Notes under the pieces: generated by a model | Told to the model about the DNA's origin: nothing | The model's database searches: none | What the model saw: the letters and a program-made list of their open reading frames with translations, nothing else | Shown: positions 9,393 to 17,955 of the stretch, one piece after another | How positions within the stretch are numbered: the first letter of the stretch is position 1 | Layout of the letters: every line of letters begins with the position of its first letter | Assembly (NCBI GenBank): GCA_905176665.1 | Contig: CAJINA010000155.1 | Coordinates: 1 to 62,323, forward strand | Reading direction: 5' to 3' | From: Olavius algarvensis Delta 4 endosymbiont | Lineage (GTDB): Bacteria > Desulfobacterota > Desulfobacteria > Desulfobacterales > CAJINA01 | DNA: 62,323 nt | Position numbers and translations under genes: made by a program

Positions 9393-9887
9393 TTAGTCCA
9401 GATCAAGCTGCGTTTTACACTGGTTGCATTTGACCACGCCCCTGAAAACCTTATTTCCGCATTCAGGGCAGTGGTAGCGCGCCTCTTCATCCTCGATCCA
9501 CTGTTCAGTCCCGACCTCACGGCGATAGGGAACACACCGCAAAATCACACGCTTGCCCACATTCATAGAGAAATTATCAATATGCGCGCAGGGGAAGTCC
9601 GCACATTCATGACAGCCGCTATAGCCTTTTGACTGGGAGCAATCGCGGATTTCACACTGTTTGCAGTGCATGAAGCGGTCATCGGACAGGCAGCCGCCGC
9701 AGCGGATATCGGTGATGGTTAACGCTTCACTGTTCGGCAGCGTACCCTTGCCGGGGACGCCGCCTTTGTAGAGATTGACCAGCCGCTCTTTGAACTTTTC
9801 GTTGTTATCACGGTGCGCTATATGGATAGCGCAGACACCGCAATAGAGGCCGCAGGGCGAGGCAAAAGCCGGATTTGTCTTCGGCAT
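9393..9887 (-). CDS. DUF3795 Cys-rich protein
   Basis: A 164-residue protein rich in Cys pairs. It opens with SPCGLYCGVCAIH, continues with RCGGCLSD, HCKQCEIRDCSQ and GCHECADFPC (the DUF3795 pattern), and ends with a zinc-ribbon-like CPECGNKV...CNQC. DUF3795 proteins are common in anaerobes and presumably bind metal; no activity is established. It lies 21 bp downstream of the next minus-strand gene and is probably cotranscribed with it. Confidence 0.8.
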   Translation of the reverse strand: MPKTNPAFASPCGLYCGVCAIHIAHRDNNEKFKERLVNLYKGGVPGKGTLPNSEALTITDIRCGGCLSDDRFMHCKQCEIRDCSQSKGYSGCHECADFPCAHIDNFSMNVGKRVILRCVPYRREVGTEQWIEDEEARYHCPECGNKVFRGVVKCNQCKTQLDLD

Positions 9888-9908
9888 GCAAATGTTCCTA
9901 TCTTAACG

Positions 9909-10322
9909 TCAGTGAATAATTTTAAGCGTTAGGGCATTATGATTCACAGTCACCAGCTGGTACTGCCCGGGCCCCAGTCGAAATCCTTCCCGGGCCGCGG
10001 TTTGGGGAATCTGTTTGGGGTAGGGGTACTGCGGGTCCAGGTCCAGAATGAACATATCCAGGCAGATTGCTCCGTCTAGCAGCCCCTTATAAATCAGGCG
10101 GGTGCGCTTAACCGTCACGACCTCCCCCTTCATCATGACCACCCGATCAGCGGTTAGCATGGATTTATGCAGTGGCTGAGTGGCCTCGGCCGGGTTCCGG
10201 TACGCGTCTCGGTTTGCCTGGGGGTTCCCTGGCAAAGCCCTGTAAATTAGAGACGTTACCGTCACAAGGACAATCATCAGGAAAACGGAAGAAACCACAC
10301 GCTGCCGGCGGGTCGGTGCCAT
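9909..10322 (-). CDS. Hypothetical single-pass membrane protein
   Basis: A 137-residue protein not matching any family I recognise. One membrane segment near the N-terminus (about residues 10-28, VVSSVFLMIVLVTVTSLIY) follows a basic MAPTRRQR start. The remaining ~105 residues, probably periplasmic, look like a small beta-rich domain. It is upstream of, and probably cotranscribed with, the DUF3795 gene. Composition and codon use look normal, so the gene is likely real. Confidence 0.55.
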   Translation of the reverse strand: MAPTRRQRVVSSVFLMIVLVTVTSLIYRALPGNPQANRDAYRNPAEATQPLHKSMLTADRVVMMKGEVVTVKRTRLIYKGLLDGAICLDMFILDLDPQYPYPKQIPQTAAREGFRLGPGQYQLVTVNHNALTLKIIH

Positions 10323-10510
10323 TGGCCTACCTCCCTAAAAGTGGTATAGCTTGGCGGAATCTTTGCTACAGGTACCATCATCCTATTGGTTAGAAAACCG
10401 ATCGTCAAGGCTAGATTGAGCCCCAATGGGTGTTTTTACATTCAATGATCCTTAGTAAAAACTCTTGATAATATTCAGAATTTGAAATATTTCGGTGTTC
10501 CGGGGATTTG

Positions 10511-10526
10511 AGCGAGAATTCTCGCT
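10511..10526. promoter_or_regulatory. 16-bp perfect palindrome
   Basis: AGCGAGAATTCTCGCT is fully self-complementary, in a non-coding 416-bp gap between divergent genes. Its length suggests a protein-binding site. It is about 190 bp from the minus-strand start at 10322 and about 230 bp from the plus-strand gene at 10739. No cognate regulator can be assigned. Confidence 0.35.
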
Positions 10527-10627
10527 TGTACTATCAGGTGTGATGGCCGGCCGCCTCGCCGTGCAAACATCCGCGCTATCATGATTCGCGGCCCGGCATC
10601 AGGCAACTCTCTTGAAAGATCAAGGGA

Positions 10628-10678
10628 TTGCATTCCGGGGCAATTGTATTATATTGACCGAAGTACCACAATGTGGTA
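10628..10678 (+). promoter_or_regulatory. Sigma70-type promoter with overlapping dyad
   Basis: A -35 TTGCAT (10628-10633), 16-bp spacer and -10 TATATT (10650-10655) predict a start near 10662. Directly at that start is a perfect dyad TACCACA-A-TGTGGTA (10664-10678). A dyad at the start of transcription just before a helix-turn-helix gene is the layout of an autorepressed regulator. Confidence 0.45.
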
Positions 10679-10738
10679 ATTGTGCTGGATCGGGATGGAA
10701 CCACCGGAAGGTGCCGATGAAAAGGGATGGAGGCCCAC

Positions 10739-11128
10739 ATGGAAAGCAGTGAGTTCGTTGCGTTGAGGAAGAAACTGAATAAAACCCAGAAGCAGATGGC
10801 TCAACTACTCGGTAAATCGGTAAAAGCCGTGCACAGTTACGAGCAGGGTTGGCGTACCATTCCGCCGGATGTACAGCGGCAGATCCTATTTTTAGTCTCA
10901 CGTTCATATGAAGGCCATCAAAAACGCAAACCTTGCTGGACGGTCATGAAATGTCCGGCCGATCGTAAAAAACAGTGCCCAGCCTGGGAATTCAAAGCCG
11001 GGAAAGAATGCTGGTTTATCAGCGGTACGATCTGTGAAGGTAAGGCCAGGAAGACCTGGGAAGAAAAACTGAAAGTCTGTCGGAGTTGCGAGGTTCTTAT
11101 TCCGATTATTTCCGCCGATCATCAGTAA
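10739..11128 (+). CDS. XRE-type helix-turn-helix regulator with C-terminal Cys-rich domain
   Basis: A 129-residue protein. Residues ~5-60 are a Cro/XRE helix-turn-helix (LRKKLNKTQKQMAQLLGKS, VKAVHSYEQGWRTIP). The second half is a Cys-rich domain: CWTVMKCP, CPAWEF, ECWFISGTIC, then CRSCEV. The arrangement looks able to bind metal or an iron-sulfur cluster, so this may be a redox- or metal-sensing regulator (inference). ATG 10739 has GGAGG five bases upstream; ATG 10727, four codons earlier, is an alternative. A promoter with a dyad at its start site lies upstream, suggesting self-regulation. Confidence 0.72.
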   Translation: MESSEFVALRKKLNKTQKQMAQLLGKSVKAVHSYEQGWRTIPPDVQRQILFLVSRSYEGHQKRKPCWTVMKCPADRKKQCPAWEFKAGKECWFISGTICEGKARKTWEEKLKVCRSCEVLIPIISADHQ

Positions 11129-11296
11129 CGTTGCCAACCCATTTATTCTGGAATCCAATCTATGGAGAGCCTGAACCCCGAGTTTGGTTACCGCGCAACC
11201 CAATTGCGTATATCGCCAAACGATTGAAAGTGCTTGCCCTAGGCCGACCTTTCTTTACAACAGCCCGATCTCATTAATACAAAAAGGAGCCCCGTT

Positions 11297-12589
11297 ATGA
11301 CCGATACCTATAAATTCGACACGCTGGCCCTGCATGCCGGCGCGGTTCCGGACGAAACCGGGTCCCGGGGCGTTCCGGTTCACCGTACCAGTTCCTACGT
11401 ATTCAGAGATACCCAACATGCGGCCAACCTCTTTGCTTTGAAGGAGCTGGGCAATATTTATACCCGTTTGATGAATCCTACCCAGGATGTCCTCGAGCAG
11501 CGCATGGCGGCTCTGGAAGGCGGGGCTGCCGGCCTGGCCCTGGCTTCCGGCACCTCGGCAATATTTTACTCGGTGATCAACATCTGCAGCCAGGGTGATG
11601 AGGTTGTATCGGCGGTGAACCTTTACGGGGGCACCTATACGATGTTCAATGACATTCTGCCCCAGTTCGGCATCAAGGTCAGGTTTGCCGATTCCCTGGA
11701 GCCGGAGAGCTTCGAGGCCCTGATCAACGAGAAGACCCGCATGATTTTTACCGAAACGATCGGCAACCCGGTGCTGGACGTGGTGGATATCGAGGCGGTG
11801 GCTAAAATCGCCCAAAAGCATCATCTCCCGCTGGTGGTAGATTCAACGTTTACCACCCCCTACATACAGCGGCCCATCGAGCAGGGCGCGGATGTGGTTG
11901 TCCACTCGCTGACCAAGTGGCTGGGCGGACACGGGAACGGTATCGGCGGGATTGTGGTGGACGCCGGCAAGTTTGACTGGACCGATTCTAAATTCAACCT
12001 CTACAACGAGCCGGATGCATCTTACCACGATTTACGTTATGCCCACGACCTCGGCGATCTGAATCCGGTTGCTTTCATTATGCGCATGCGGCTGGTACCC
12101 CTGCGCAACCTGGGGGCCTGTATCAGTCCCGACAATGCCTGGATGTTTCTGCAGGGCCTGGAAACTTTGCCGCTGCGGATGCAGCGTCACTGTGAGAACG
12201 CATTAAAGGTGGCCCAGTATCTCAAGGCGCACCATTGTGTCGAATGGGTCCGCTACCCCGGACTGGAGGATGACCCGGCCCATGCCGGCGCGGCCCGTCA
12301 ATTTAAAAATGGTTTTGGGGGCATGGTGGTGTTTGGCATTAAACAGGGCAAAGACGCCGGTGAAAGATTTATCGACAGCCTGAACCTGTTTTCCCATCTG
12401 GCCAACGTCGGGGATGCCAAGAGTCTGGCTATCCATCCGGCCACCACAACCCATTCCCAGCTTTCCGAGGAGGCCCAGCGGGCCGGGGGGGTAACCCCGG
12501 ATCTGGTCCGCCTTTCCATTGGCATCGAGGATGTGGAGGATATTATCACGGATCTGAATCAGGCCCTGGAGTGCGGTTGCGCCCTGTAG
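11297..12589 (+). CDS. metY: O-acetylhomoserine sulfhydrylase (aminocarboxypropyltransferase)
   Basis: A 430-residue Cys/Met-metabolism PLP enzyme, standard length for MetY. It opens TLALHAGAVPDETGSRGVPV and has the PLP-lysine region VVHSLTKWLGGHG and the substrate region LSIGIEDVEDI. It makes homocysteine from O-acetylhomoserine and sulfide in the cytoplasm, by direct sulfhydrylation. The ribosome site AAAGGAG is well spaced. metX, its substrate supplier, follows 64 bp later, then metW. A GC-rich hairpin without U-tract lies between metY and metX. It ends with UAG. Confidence 0.93.
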   Translation: MTDTYKFDTLALHAGAVPDETGSRGVPVHRTSSYVFRDTQHAANLFALKELGNIYTRLMNPTQDVLEQRMAALEGGAAGLALASGTSAIFYSVINICSQGDEVVSAVNLYGGTYTMFNDILPQFGIKVRFADSLEPESFEALINEKTRMIFTETIGNPVLDVVDIEAVAKIAQKHHLPLVVDSTFTTPYIQRPIEQGADVVVHSLTKWLGGHGNGIGGIVVDAGKFDWTDSKFNLYNEPDASYHDLRYAHDLGDLNPVAFIMRMRLVPLRNLGACISPDNAWMFLQGLETLPLRMQRHCENALKVAQYLKAHHCVEWVRYPGLEDDPAHAGAARQFKNGFGGMVVFGIKQGKDAGERFIDSLNLFSHLANVGDAKSLAIHPATTTHSQLSEEAQRAGGVTPDLVRLSIGIEDVEDIITDLNQALECGCAL

Positions 12590-12592
12590 GTC

Positions 12593-12612
12593 CGGCGGCA
12601 GGTTTGCCGCCG
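12593..12612 (+). other. Intercistronic hairpin metY-metX
   Basis: CGGCGGCA, loop GGTT, TGCCGCCG form a perfect 8-bp stem three bases after the metY stop codon. No U-tract follows, so it is more likely an mRNA-stabilising or attenuating hairpin than a terminator. Confidence 0.4.
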
Positions 12613-12653
12613 CATTCAATTGGGCACCCAATAGTGTATCTAGCCAATATCAA

Positions 12654-13820
12654 ATGAGCGAATATATCGAACATGATCAGGTCGGCAAGTCCGTGGGGCT
12701 GGTAGAAAAAAAGACGTTCACGTTTGCCCAGCCCCCGGATGAGATGATCCTGGAAAGCGGCGCCCGTCTGGGGCCGGTGACCCTGGCCTATGAAACCTGC
12801 GGGGCTTTGAATGCCGATCAGGACAATGCGATCCTGATCCTGCACGCCTTTTCAGGGGATGCCCATGTGGCCGGGTATCACCATGCAGACGACCCGCGGC
12901 CCGGCTGGTGGGATTTCATGGTGGGGCCCGATAAGGGGATTGACACGGATCGTTACTTTGTCATTTGCGTCAATATCCTGGGCAGCTGCAATGGTTCCAC
13001 CGGGCCGGCATCCATGAATCCGGCTACCGGCAAAGAATACGGGCTGGAGTTCCCCATGGTGACCATCGCGGATATGGTCGCCGCCCAGAAAGTCCTGATC
13101 GACCACCTCGGTGTCAATAAGCTACACGCTGTGATCGGCGGATCCGTGGGCGGTATGCAGGCCCTTGAGTGGGCGGTGCGCTACCCGGAAATGGTGGAAT
13201 CTGCAGTCCTGCTCGCCACCACCACCCGGCATTCGGCCCAGGCCATCGCCTTTAACGAAGTGGCTCGCCAGGCGATCTGTGCCGACCCCAAGTGGAACCA
13301 GGGCGATTACTACGGTACGGACCGACCGGATATGGGACTGGCCGTAGCGCGCATGATCGGCCATATCACTTACCTGTCGGATGAATCCATGCGTCTCAAG
13401 TTCGGCCGGCGATTACAGGACCGGGCTGATTTTTCGTTCAATTTTGATGCTGAATTCCAGGTGGAAAGTTATCTGCGCTATCAGGGCCGTAAATTTGTGG
13501 AGCGGTTCGACGCCAACGCGTTTCTATACATCACCAAGGCTTCGGACTACTATGACTTTGAACGGCAGCACGGCAATGGTTCGGCAGTGAAAGCCTTCTC
13601 GGGAACGGCCGCTCGTTTTCTGGTGGTTTCCTTTACGTCGGATTGGCTTTACCCTACGTACCAGTCCCGGGCGATGGTCAAAGCCATGAAAAAGACAGGC
13701 CTGGATGTAAGTTTCTGTGAGGTCGAAGCCCGCTGGGGGCATGATGCATTCCTGTTGCCATCGGAGCGGTTGACCGCGCTGATGAAAGGGTTTTTAGGAC
13801 ATGTCAACGGCAATGGCTGA
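12654..13820 (+). CDS. metX: Homoserine O-acetyltransferase
   Basis: A 388-residue alpha/beta-hydrolase of the MetX family. The nucleophile elbow is GGSVGGMQALEWA (Ser164); the oxyanion region is LILHAFSGDAHVAGYH, and CNGSTGPASMNP is typical of MetX. The catalytic Asp (SFTSDWLYP) and His (WGHDAFLL) are present near the C-terminus. It activates homoserine with acetyl-CoA for metY. The ribosome site is weak. Its last 20 bases overlap the start of metW, the classic metXW arrangement. Confidence 0.93.
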   Translation: MSEYIEHDQVGKSVGLVEKKTFTFAQPPDEMILESGARLGPVTLAYETCGALNADQDNAILILHAFSGDAHVAGYHHADDPRPGWWDFMVGPDKGIDTDRYFVICVNILGSCNGSTGPASMNPATGKEYGLEFPMVTIADMVAAQKVLIDHLGVNKLHAVIGGSVGGMQALEWAVRYPEMVESAVLLATTTRHSAQAIAFNEVARQAICADPKWNQGDYYGTDRPDMGLAVARMIGHITYLSDESMRLKFGRRLQDRADFSFNFDAEFQVESYLRYQGRKFVERFDANAFLYITKASDYYDFERQHGNGSAVKAFSGTAARFLVVSFTSDWLYPTYQSRAMVKAMKKTGLDVSFCEVEARWGHDAFLLPSERLTALMKGFLGHVNGNG

Positions 13821-14436
13821 ACCCAACGGCATTCGTTATGACCTGCGCGTGGTGGCCTCTTGGATCCATCCCGGGGCCCGGGTGCTGGGCCTGGGGTGCG
13901 GCGAGGGTGATCTGCTTTACTACCTGAAGACTAAAAAAGAGGTCGCTTGCACCGGGATAGAAATTGATGAGGCCCGGGTGGCGCATTGCATTGAGCGGGG
14001 GCTGACCGTTCTCCAGGGGGATATAAATGAGGAGGTGCAGGATTATCCCAACGACACATTTGATTACGTGATCTTGAGTCAAACCCTGCAGCAGATCTAC
14101 GAACCGGCCGATCTGATCAAATCAATGCTGCGCATTGGCAAGCGGGCGGTCGTCAGTTTCCCGAATTTCAGCCACTGGAAAATTAGGACCCAATTGCTGC
14201 TGAAGGGTATCGCTCCGGTTTCCCGGCAGCTGCCCTACCAGTGGCACAACACCCCCAACATTCGGGTGATTACCATCAAAGACTTTCGGCGCTATGCCGG
14301 TGAGGTCGGTTTCAAGATTCTCAAGGAAGTGGCGATCAATACCAACAACCATGACCGGAGCGGCAGAATTATTAACCTGTTTCCCAATCTCCGGGCCAGT
14401 TACGGAATATTTCTGATTGGAAAGGAGTCTGCGTGA
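13801..14436 (+). CDS. metW: Methionine biosynthesis protein MetW
   Basis: A 211-residue methyltransferase-fold protein. The motif I equivalent is VLGLGCGEGDLLYYL and the later blocks FDYVILSQTLQQIYEP and VSFPNFSHWKIR are diagnostic of MetW. In other bacteria MetW associates with MetX and is needed for its full activity. It overlaps metX by 20 bp, so translation is probably coupled, and it overlaps the following MOSC gene by four bases. Confidence 0.92.
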   Translation: MSTAMAEPNGIRYDLRVVASWIHPGARVLGLGCGEGDLLYYLKTKKEVACTGIEIDEARVAHCIERGLTVLQGDINEEVQDYPNDTFDYVILSQTLQQIYEPADLIKSMLRIGKRAVVSFPNFSHWKIRTQLLLKGIAPVSRQLPYQWHNTPNIRVITIKDFRRYAGEVGFKILKEVAINTNNHDRSGRIINLFPNLRASYGIFLIGKESA

Positions 14437-14894
14437 AAATTGTATCCATATCAACCAGCCGGAAAAAGGGCACTGTGAAAAAGCAGGTGCAACGTGCGAC
14501 CCTGGTGGTTGACCACGGCCTGGAAGGCGATACCCATGCGGGTCAGTGGCATCGGCAGGTCAGTTTTCTGGCGGCAGAAAGCATTGCGACGGCCAATGCG
14601 GGTGGGTTGGATGTAGGGTTCGGCGATTTTGCCGAGAACATCGCTACTACCGGGATCGACTGGGTGAATGTTCCGGTGGGGACCCGGTTTAGAATCGGCG
14701 AACAGGCCCGGGTGGAGATTACCCAGATTGGCAAGGAATGTCACAACCGCTGCGCCATCTATTACAAGGCCGGGGACTGTATCATGCCCCGGGAAGGGGT
14801 TTTCGCCCGTGTTTTGGAAGGCGGCCGCATTGCCTGCGGCGATGCCATTGAAAAACTGGAGAAAGGGAGCGGGCCGACGGCCGACCGCCAGTAA
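14433..14894 (+). CDS. MOSC-domain protein
   Basis: A 153-residue single-domain MOSC protein (beta-barrel fold related to the molybdenum cofactor sulfurase C-terminus). Visible features are GLEGDTHAG near residue 30, the FAENIATTGID strand, and the conserved Cys in GKECHNRC. Stand-alone MOSC proteins handle molybdenum cofactor or sulfur transfer; the exact role is unknown. It starts at GTG 14433, overlapping the metW stop (GTGA). Position behind metYXW and before nadA suggests a sulfur-handling role, but this may be coincidence. Confidence 0.85.
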   Translation: MKIVSISTSRKKGTVKKQVQRATLVVDHGLEGDTHAGQWHRQVSFLAAESIATANAGGLDVGFGDFAENIATTGIDWVNVPVGTRFRIGEQARVEITQIGKECHNRCAIYYKAGDCIMPREGVFARVLEGGRIACGDAIEKLEKGSGPTADRQ

Positions 14895-14899
14895 CAAGT

Positions 14900-15940
14900 A
14901 TGAAAAAGGATAATACACCACCGGAAATCCTGGCGCAAATACGCGACCGGAAAAATGAACTCGGGGAAGAACTTTTGATTTTGACCCATCACTACCAGCG
15001 CAGTTCTATTGTAGACCTGGGTGATTTCAAGGGTGATTCCTTCGATTTATCCCGGAAAGCGGCCAACAGCAAGGCCAGCCGGATTGTGTTTTGCGGGGTA
15101 CATTTTATGGCCGAGAGCGCCCGTATTTTGTGTGCCGAGCGCCAGACCGTCCAGATCCCGGACGAAGAGGCCGGTTGCTGGATGTCCGATATGGCCGACC
15201 ATGTGATGGTGCAGCGCGCCTGGAATGAACTGGTAGCCGTGGTACCGACCGACAAAGTAATGCCCGTGACCTATATGAATTCGGACGCCGTTATTAAAGC
15301 CTTTTGCGGGCAGGCCGGCGGCATCGTCTGCACTTCCTCCAACGCCGGCAAGGCCTTTGCGTGGGGATTCGCTCAGCGTGAGAAGATCTTCTTTTTTCCG
15401 GATCAGCACCTCGGTCAGAATACCGCCAACCAGATGGGTATCGCCCCGGATGAAATCGTTATCTGGGATCCGGCTAAGCCGCTGGGGGGCAATGCCCCGC
15501 AGGCCCTCGAACAGGCCCGGGTCATTCTCTGGAAAGGGTATTGCCTGGTGCATACCCGTTTTACCATCGCGCAGATGGAGTCCATGCGCAAAAAAAACCC
15601 GGGTGCTCAAATCGTGGTCCATCCGGAGTGTACTCAGGAGGTCGTGAATCTGGCCGACGCCGTTGGGAGCACCAGTTTCATTGTGGACTATGTGACCAAG
15701 GCTGCTCCCGGAAGCCGCATTATCATCGGCACGGAAATCAACCTGGTGCAGCGTCTGGCCGATGACCATCCGGAAAAAACCGTATTGCCGCTTTACGAAT
15801 CCTTCTGCCCCAACATGTATAAAATCAGTCCGGGGAAATTGCTGCAGGCCATTGAGCAGCCGGACCGCAACAAGGTTGCGGTACCCACCGACATTCAGGC
15901 CGGAGCTGTCCTGGCGCTGGAACGCATGCTGGCTCTATAA
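14900..15940 (+). CDS. nadA: Quinolinate synthase
   Basis: A 346-residue NadA with all the expected blocks: LTHHYQRSSIVDLGDFKGDS, VMPVTYMNSDAVIKAFCG, VCTSSNA, DQHLGQNTA, VHPECTQEVV and ESFCPNMYKI. The Cys in these blocks are the likely [4Fe-4S] ligands. The enzyme condenses iminoaspartate with dihydroxyacetone phosphate to quinolinate for NAD synthesis. It starts five bases after the MOSC stop. No nadB or nadC is in the window. Confidence 0.95.
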   Translation: MKKDNTPPEILAQIRDRKNELGEELLILTHHYQRSSIVDLGDFKGDSFDLSRKAANSKASRIVFCGVHFMAESARILCAERQTVQIPDEEAGCWMSDMADHVMVQRAWNELVAVVPTDKVMPVTYMNSDAVIKAFCGQAGGIVCTSSNAGKAFAWGFAQREKIFFFPDQHLGQNTANQMGIAPDEIVIWDPAKPLGGNAPQALEQARVILWKGYCLVHTRFTIAQMESMRKKNPGAQIVVHPECTQEVVNLADAVGSTSFIVDYVTKAAPGSRIIIGTEINLVQRLADDHPEKTVLPLYESFCPNMYKISPGKLLQAIEQPDRNKVAVPTDIQAGAVLALERMLAL

Positions 15941-16119
15941 GTTAAGAGGATTTCTTGATTTGTACTTGCGGCCTGAGCCTTGAGGGCATTCCGTGCTTTA
16001 TATTTCGGATTTATCTGATTCTAAATTCCCATGCTAGAACTGTCTGTCTATTCAGCCTTTAGATACCTGGTCCGCAAGACCAGGCCAGAGGTCTTTAGCT
16101 ATGCCGTAAAAAAAATTCT

Positions 16120-16270
16120 CGCGCAGAGGCGCAAAGACGCAGAGAACCCATGATAATATCCGGCTGCGCCGGTTGAAACCATAAGGACCTTTGAGCTTGA
16201 AGCGGTTTTCGCGCGATAGCGCGACGAAAATCTGATCTTGCCTTTCACTGCGTCTCTGCGCCTCTGCGCG
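16120..16270. repeat. Palindromic intergenic element, family A copy 1
   Basis: A 151-bp element in the nadA / folate-reductase gap, bounded by 24-bp inverted arms (16120-16143 and 16247-16270, 22 of 24 matching; core CGCGCAGAGGCGCA). Inside are two smaller hairpins (CCGGCTGCGCCGG and CGCGCGATAGCGCG). A related element in the opposite orientation is at 49044-49195. It carries no ORF and looks like a non-autonomous MITE/REP-type repeat. The rest of this 447-bp gap has no gene. Confidence 0.75.
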
Positions 16271-16387
16271 ATGCATGGTTTTGTTATTGTGTTTTGACGG
16301 TGAGGCCCCCTTTAGGGGCGCTTCGAAGCCTGGCCCACTGGGACAGGATGCTTTACTCCTTGCCCGTTGGGCGCAATCCTATGCGCC

Positions 16388-17932
16388 TTATTCTCCGCAG
16401 CCGCGCAGCCGGCAAAAATCCAGGATCGCATTGGAAGCACTCTGGTGGTCCCGACCCAGGTGAAAGTTCAGCCAGGAGGATGTTTCGTTGAGTTCCCACA
16501 TCCGCGGGGGGACACAGCCGGTACTCAATTCATGTCGGGCACCCACCGCAGCCAGGCGGTTGTGGGCCCGATACCAGACGCAATAGCGATCAGGATTAAT
16601 CTCGCAGCGGCCATCCCGGCTGCCGCCGCAGGCGCCGTTGCGGGTATGCTTCGGGCACCCGGATTCCGGGCAGAGAAAGCCGACATGCTGGATACCGCAA
16701 TCGCCGCAGTGGCGACAACGCAACAGGATGAATTTGGCGGGGTCCTCCAGCAGGCGGGCCATCAAGCGGCCGGCCTGGTTTTTATCCAGGTGCCGGCAGA
16801 CTTTCCGGTAGAGCGGCGCCAGTTTGGAGTCCGGGTTAAAAAAGGCCCGGTGGGACGCACGCAGAAAATGTAAATGCAGTTTTTCACCGAGGGGCAACGC
16901 AGCCGGTTGCTTCCCGAAGCGCGCCGGCCCCTGGTTTAACCCCTGATGCTCCTCGAAGACATAGAAAGCGCCGGGATCCGGGGAATCGAAATCTGGTAAG
17001 AATTCCTGCCAGCGATCTTCGATTTCTTCCAGGCGATCCAGGATCCGGGTCACCATGGCAAAGTCGCGGTGAATGCCGCCAATGTGGATGCCGCGATATC
17101 CCAAACCCTTTAGAACCGCTCCCAACCGGGCGGCCCTTTCAATGGATGCCTGCCGGCCGGCCGCCTTGTCCTGCCAATCGGCCAGCACCTGGGCGTACAA
17201 TTTCTCACTTACAATGGCACCCGGCACTTTACCGGCATGCATGATCCGGGCGGAAGCCGGGGTCAGCACATACACCGAGCCCAGCACCGGTAAATGGATA
17301 TCGACCTGTCGCATGAAGAGCAGCAGTTCCGGGAACTTGCGGGCATCGTAGCCAAGCTGGGTGATAATGTACTGCGCACCGGCAGACACCTTGCGCTGCA
17401 GTTTGGCATACTGGGCAAAAGACTCGGCCTCGGTGTATTTGAAGGGTGAGATTGCACAGCCGGTAAAAAAACCATCCGGATCGCCGGATTCTGCAAGGCG
17501 TTCGTTCAGGGCCGTCAGCATAATCTGCAGGTTGACGGAATCGATGTCAAAAACGGGGCGCCCCTGTCCCCCGAAACCCTGGCCGGCGTAATCGCCGGTC
17601 AAGGCCAGGATGTTTTTCATGCCCATCCGGGCTAACTGCAGGGCCCGGCTCTCCATACCCACCCGGTTGGCGTCCCGGCAGGTGAAATGCACAATGGCAT
17701 CCATCCCGATCTTATAAATTTCATAGCCCAGCACATCCGGGCTGAGTGACGGATTGCCGCCGGGATTATCGGTAATGGAGACTGCCGAGATCCGGCCGTC
17801 GGCAAAGGCGTCGCGGGCGATTTCAGTCACCATGTCGACCGAGCGCCCCTGGGATTCCCGGCCGGGGACCAATTCCAGGGTGATGACGAAATGGTCAGGA
17901 TCTAAGATATCGTTTTGAAAGACGCGCAGCAT
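16388..17932 (-). CDS. Methylenetetrahydrofolate reductase fused to MTHFR C-terminal domain
   Basis: A 514-residue fusion. Residues ~1-300 are a MetF-type TIM barrel (FVITLELVPGRESQG, SITDNPGGNPSLS, ALTGDYAGQGFGGQGRPVFD). The C-terminal part is the MTHFR_C domain (pfam12225): CRHCGDCGIQHVGFLCP, CPKHTRNGACGG and CEINPDRYCVWYRAH. In acetogens and sulfate reducers the C-terminal domain is often a separate MetV subunit. The enzyme would interconvert methylene- and methyl-tetrahydrofolate, in the methyl branch of the Wood-Ljungdahl pathway or for methionine synthesis. It lies 23 bp downstream of the siroheme/ferredoxin gene and probably shares its transcript. Confidence 0.88.
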   Translation of the reverse strand: MLRVFQNDILDPDHFVITLELVPGRESQGRSVDMVTEIARDAFADGRISAVSITDNPGGNPSLSPDVLGYEIYKIGMDAIVHFTCRDANRVGMESRALQLARMGMKNILALTGDYAGQGFGGQGRPVFDIDSVNLQIMLTALNERLAESGDPDGFFTGCAISPFKYTEAESFAQYAKLQRKVSAGAQYIITQLGYDARKFPELLLFMRQVDIHLPVLGSVYVLTPASARIMHAGKVPGAIVSEKLYAQVLADWQDKAAGRQASIERAARLGAVLKGLGYRGIHIGGIHRDFAMVTRILDRLEEIEDRWQEFLPDFDSPDPGAFYVFEEHQGLNQGPARFGKQPAALPLGEKLHLHFLRASHRAFFNPDSKLAPLYRKVCRHLDKNQAGRLMARLLEDPAKFILLRCRHCGDCGIQHVGFLCPESGCPKHTRNGACGGSRDGRCEINPDRYCVWYRAHNRLAAVGARHELSTGCVPPRMWELNETSSWLNFHLGRDHQSASNAILDFCRLRGCGE

Positions 17933-17955
17933 GGGATTATATCCTGCCTAACGGT

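Noticed and set aside
11129..11296. SAM riboswitch upstream of metY
   Set aside because: I looked for the multi-helix junction and anti-terminator layout and found neither; only a plain leader with a ribosome site.
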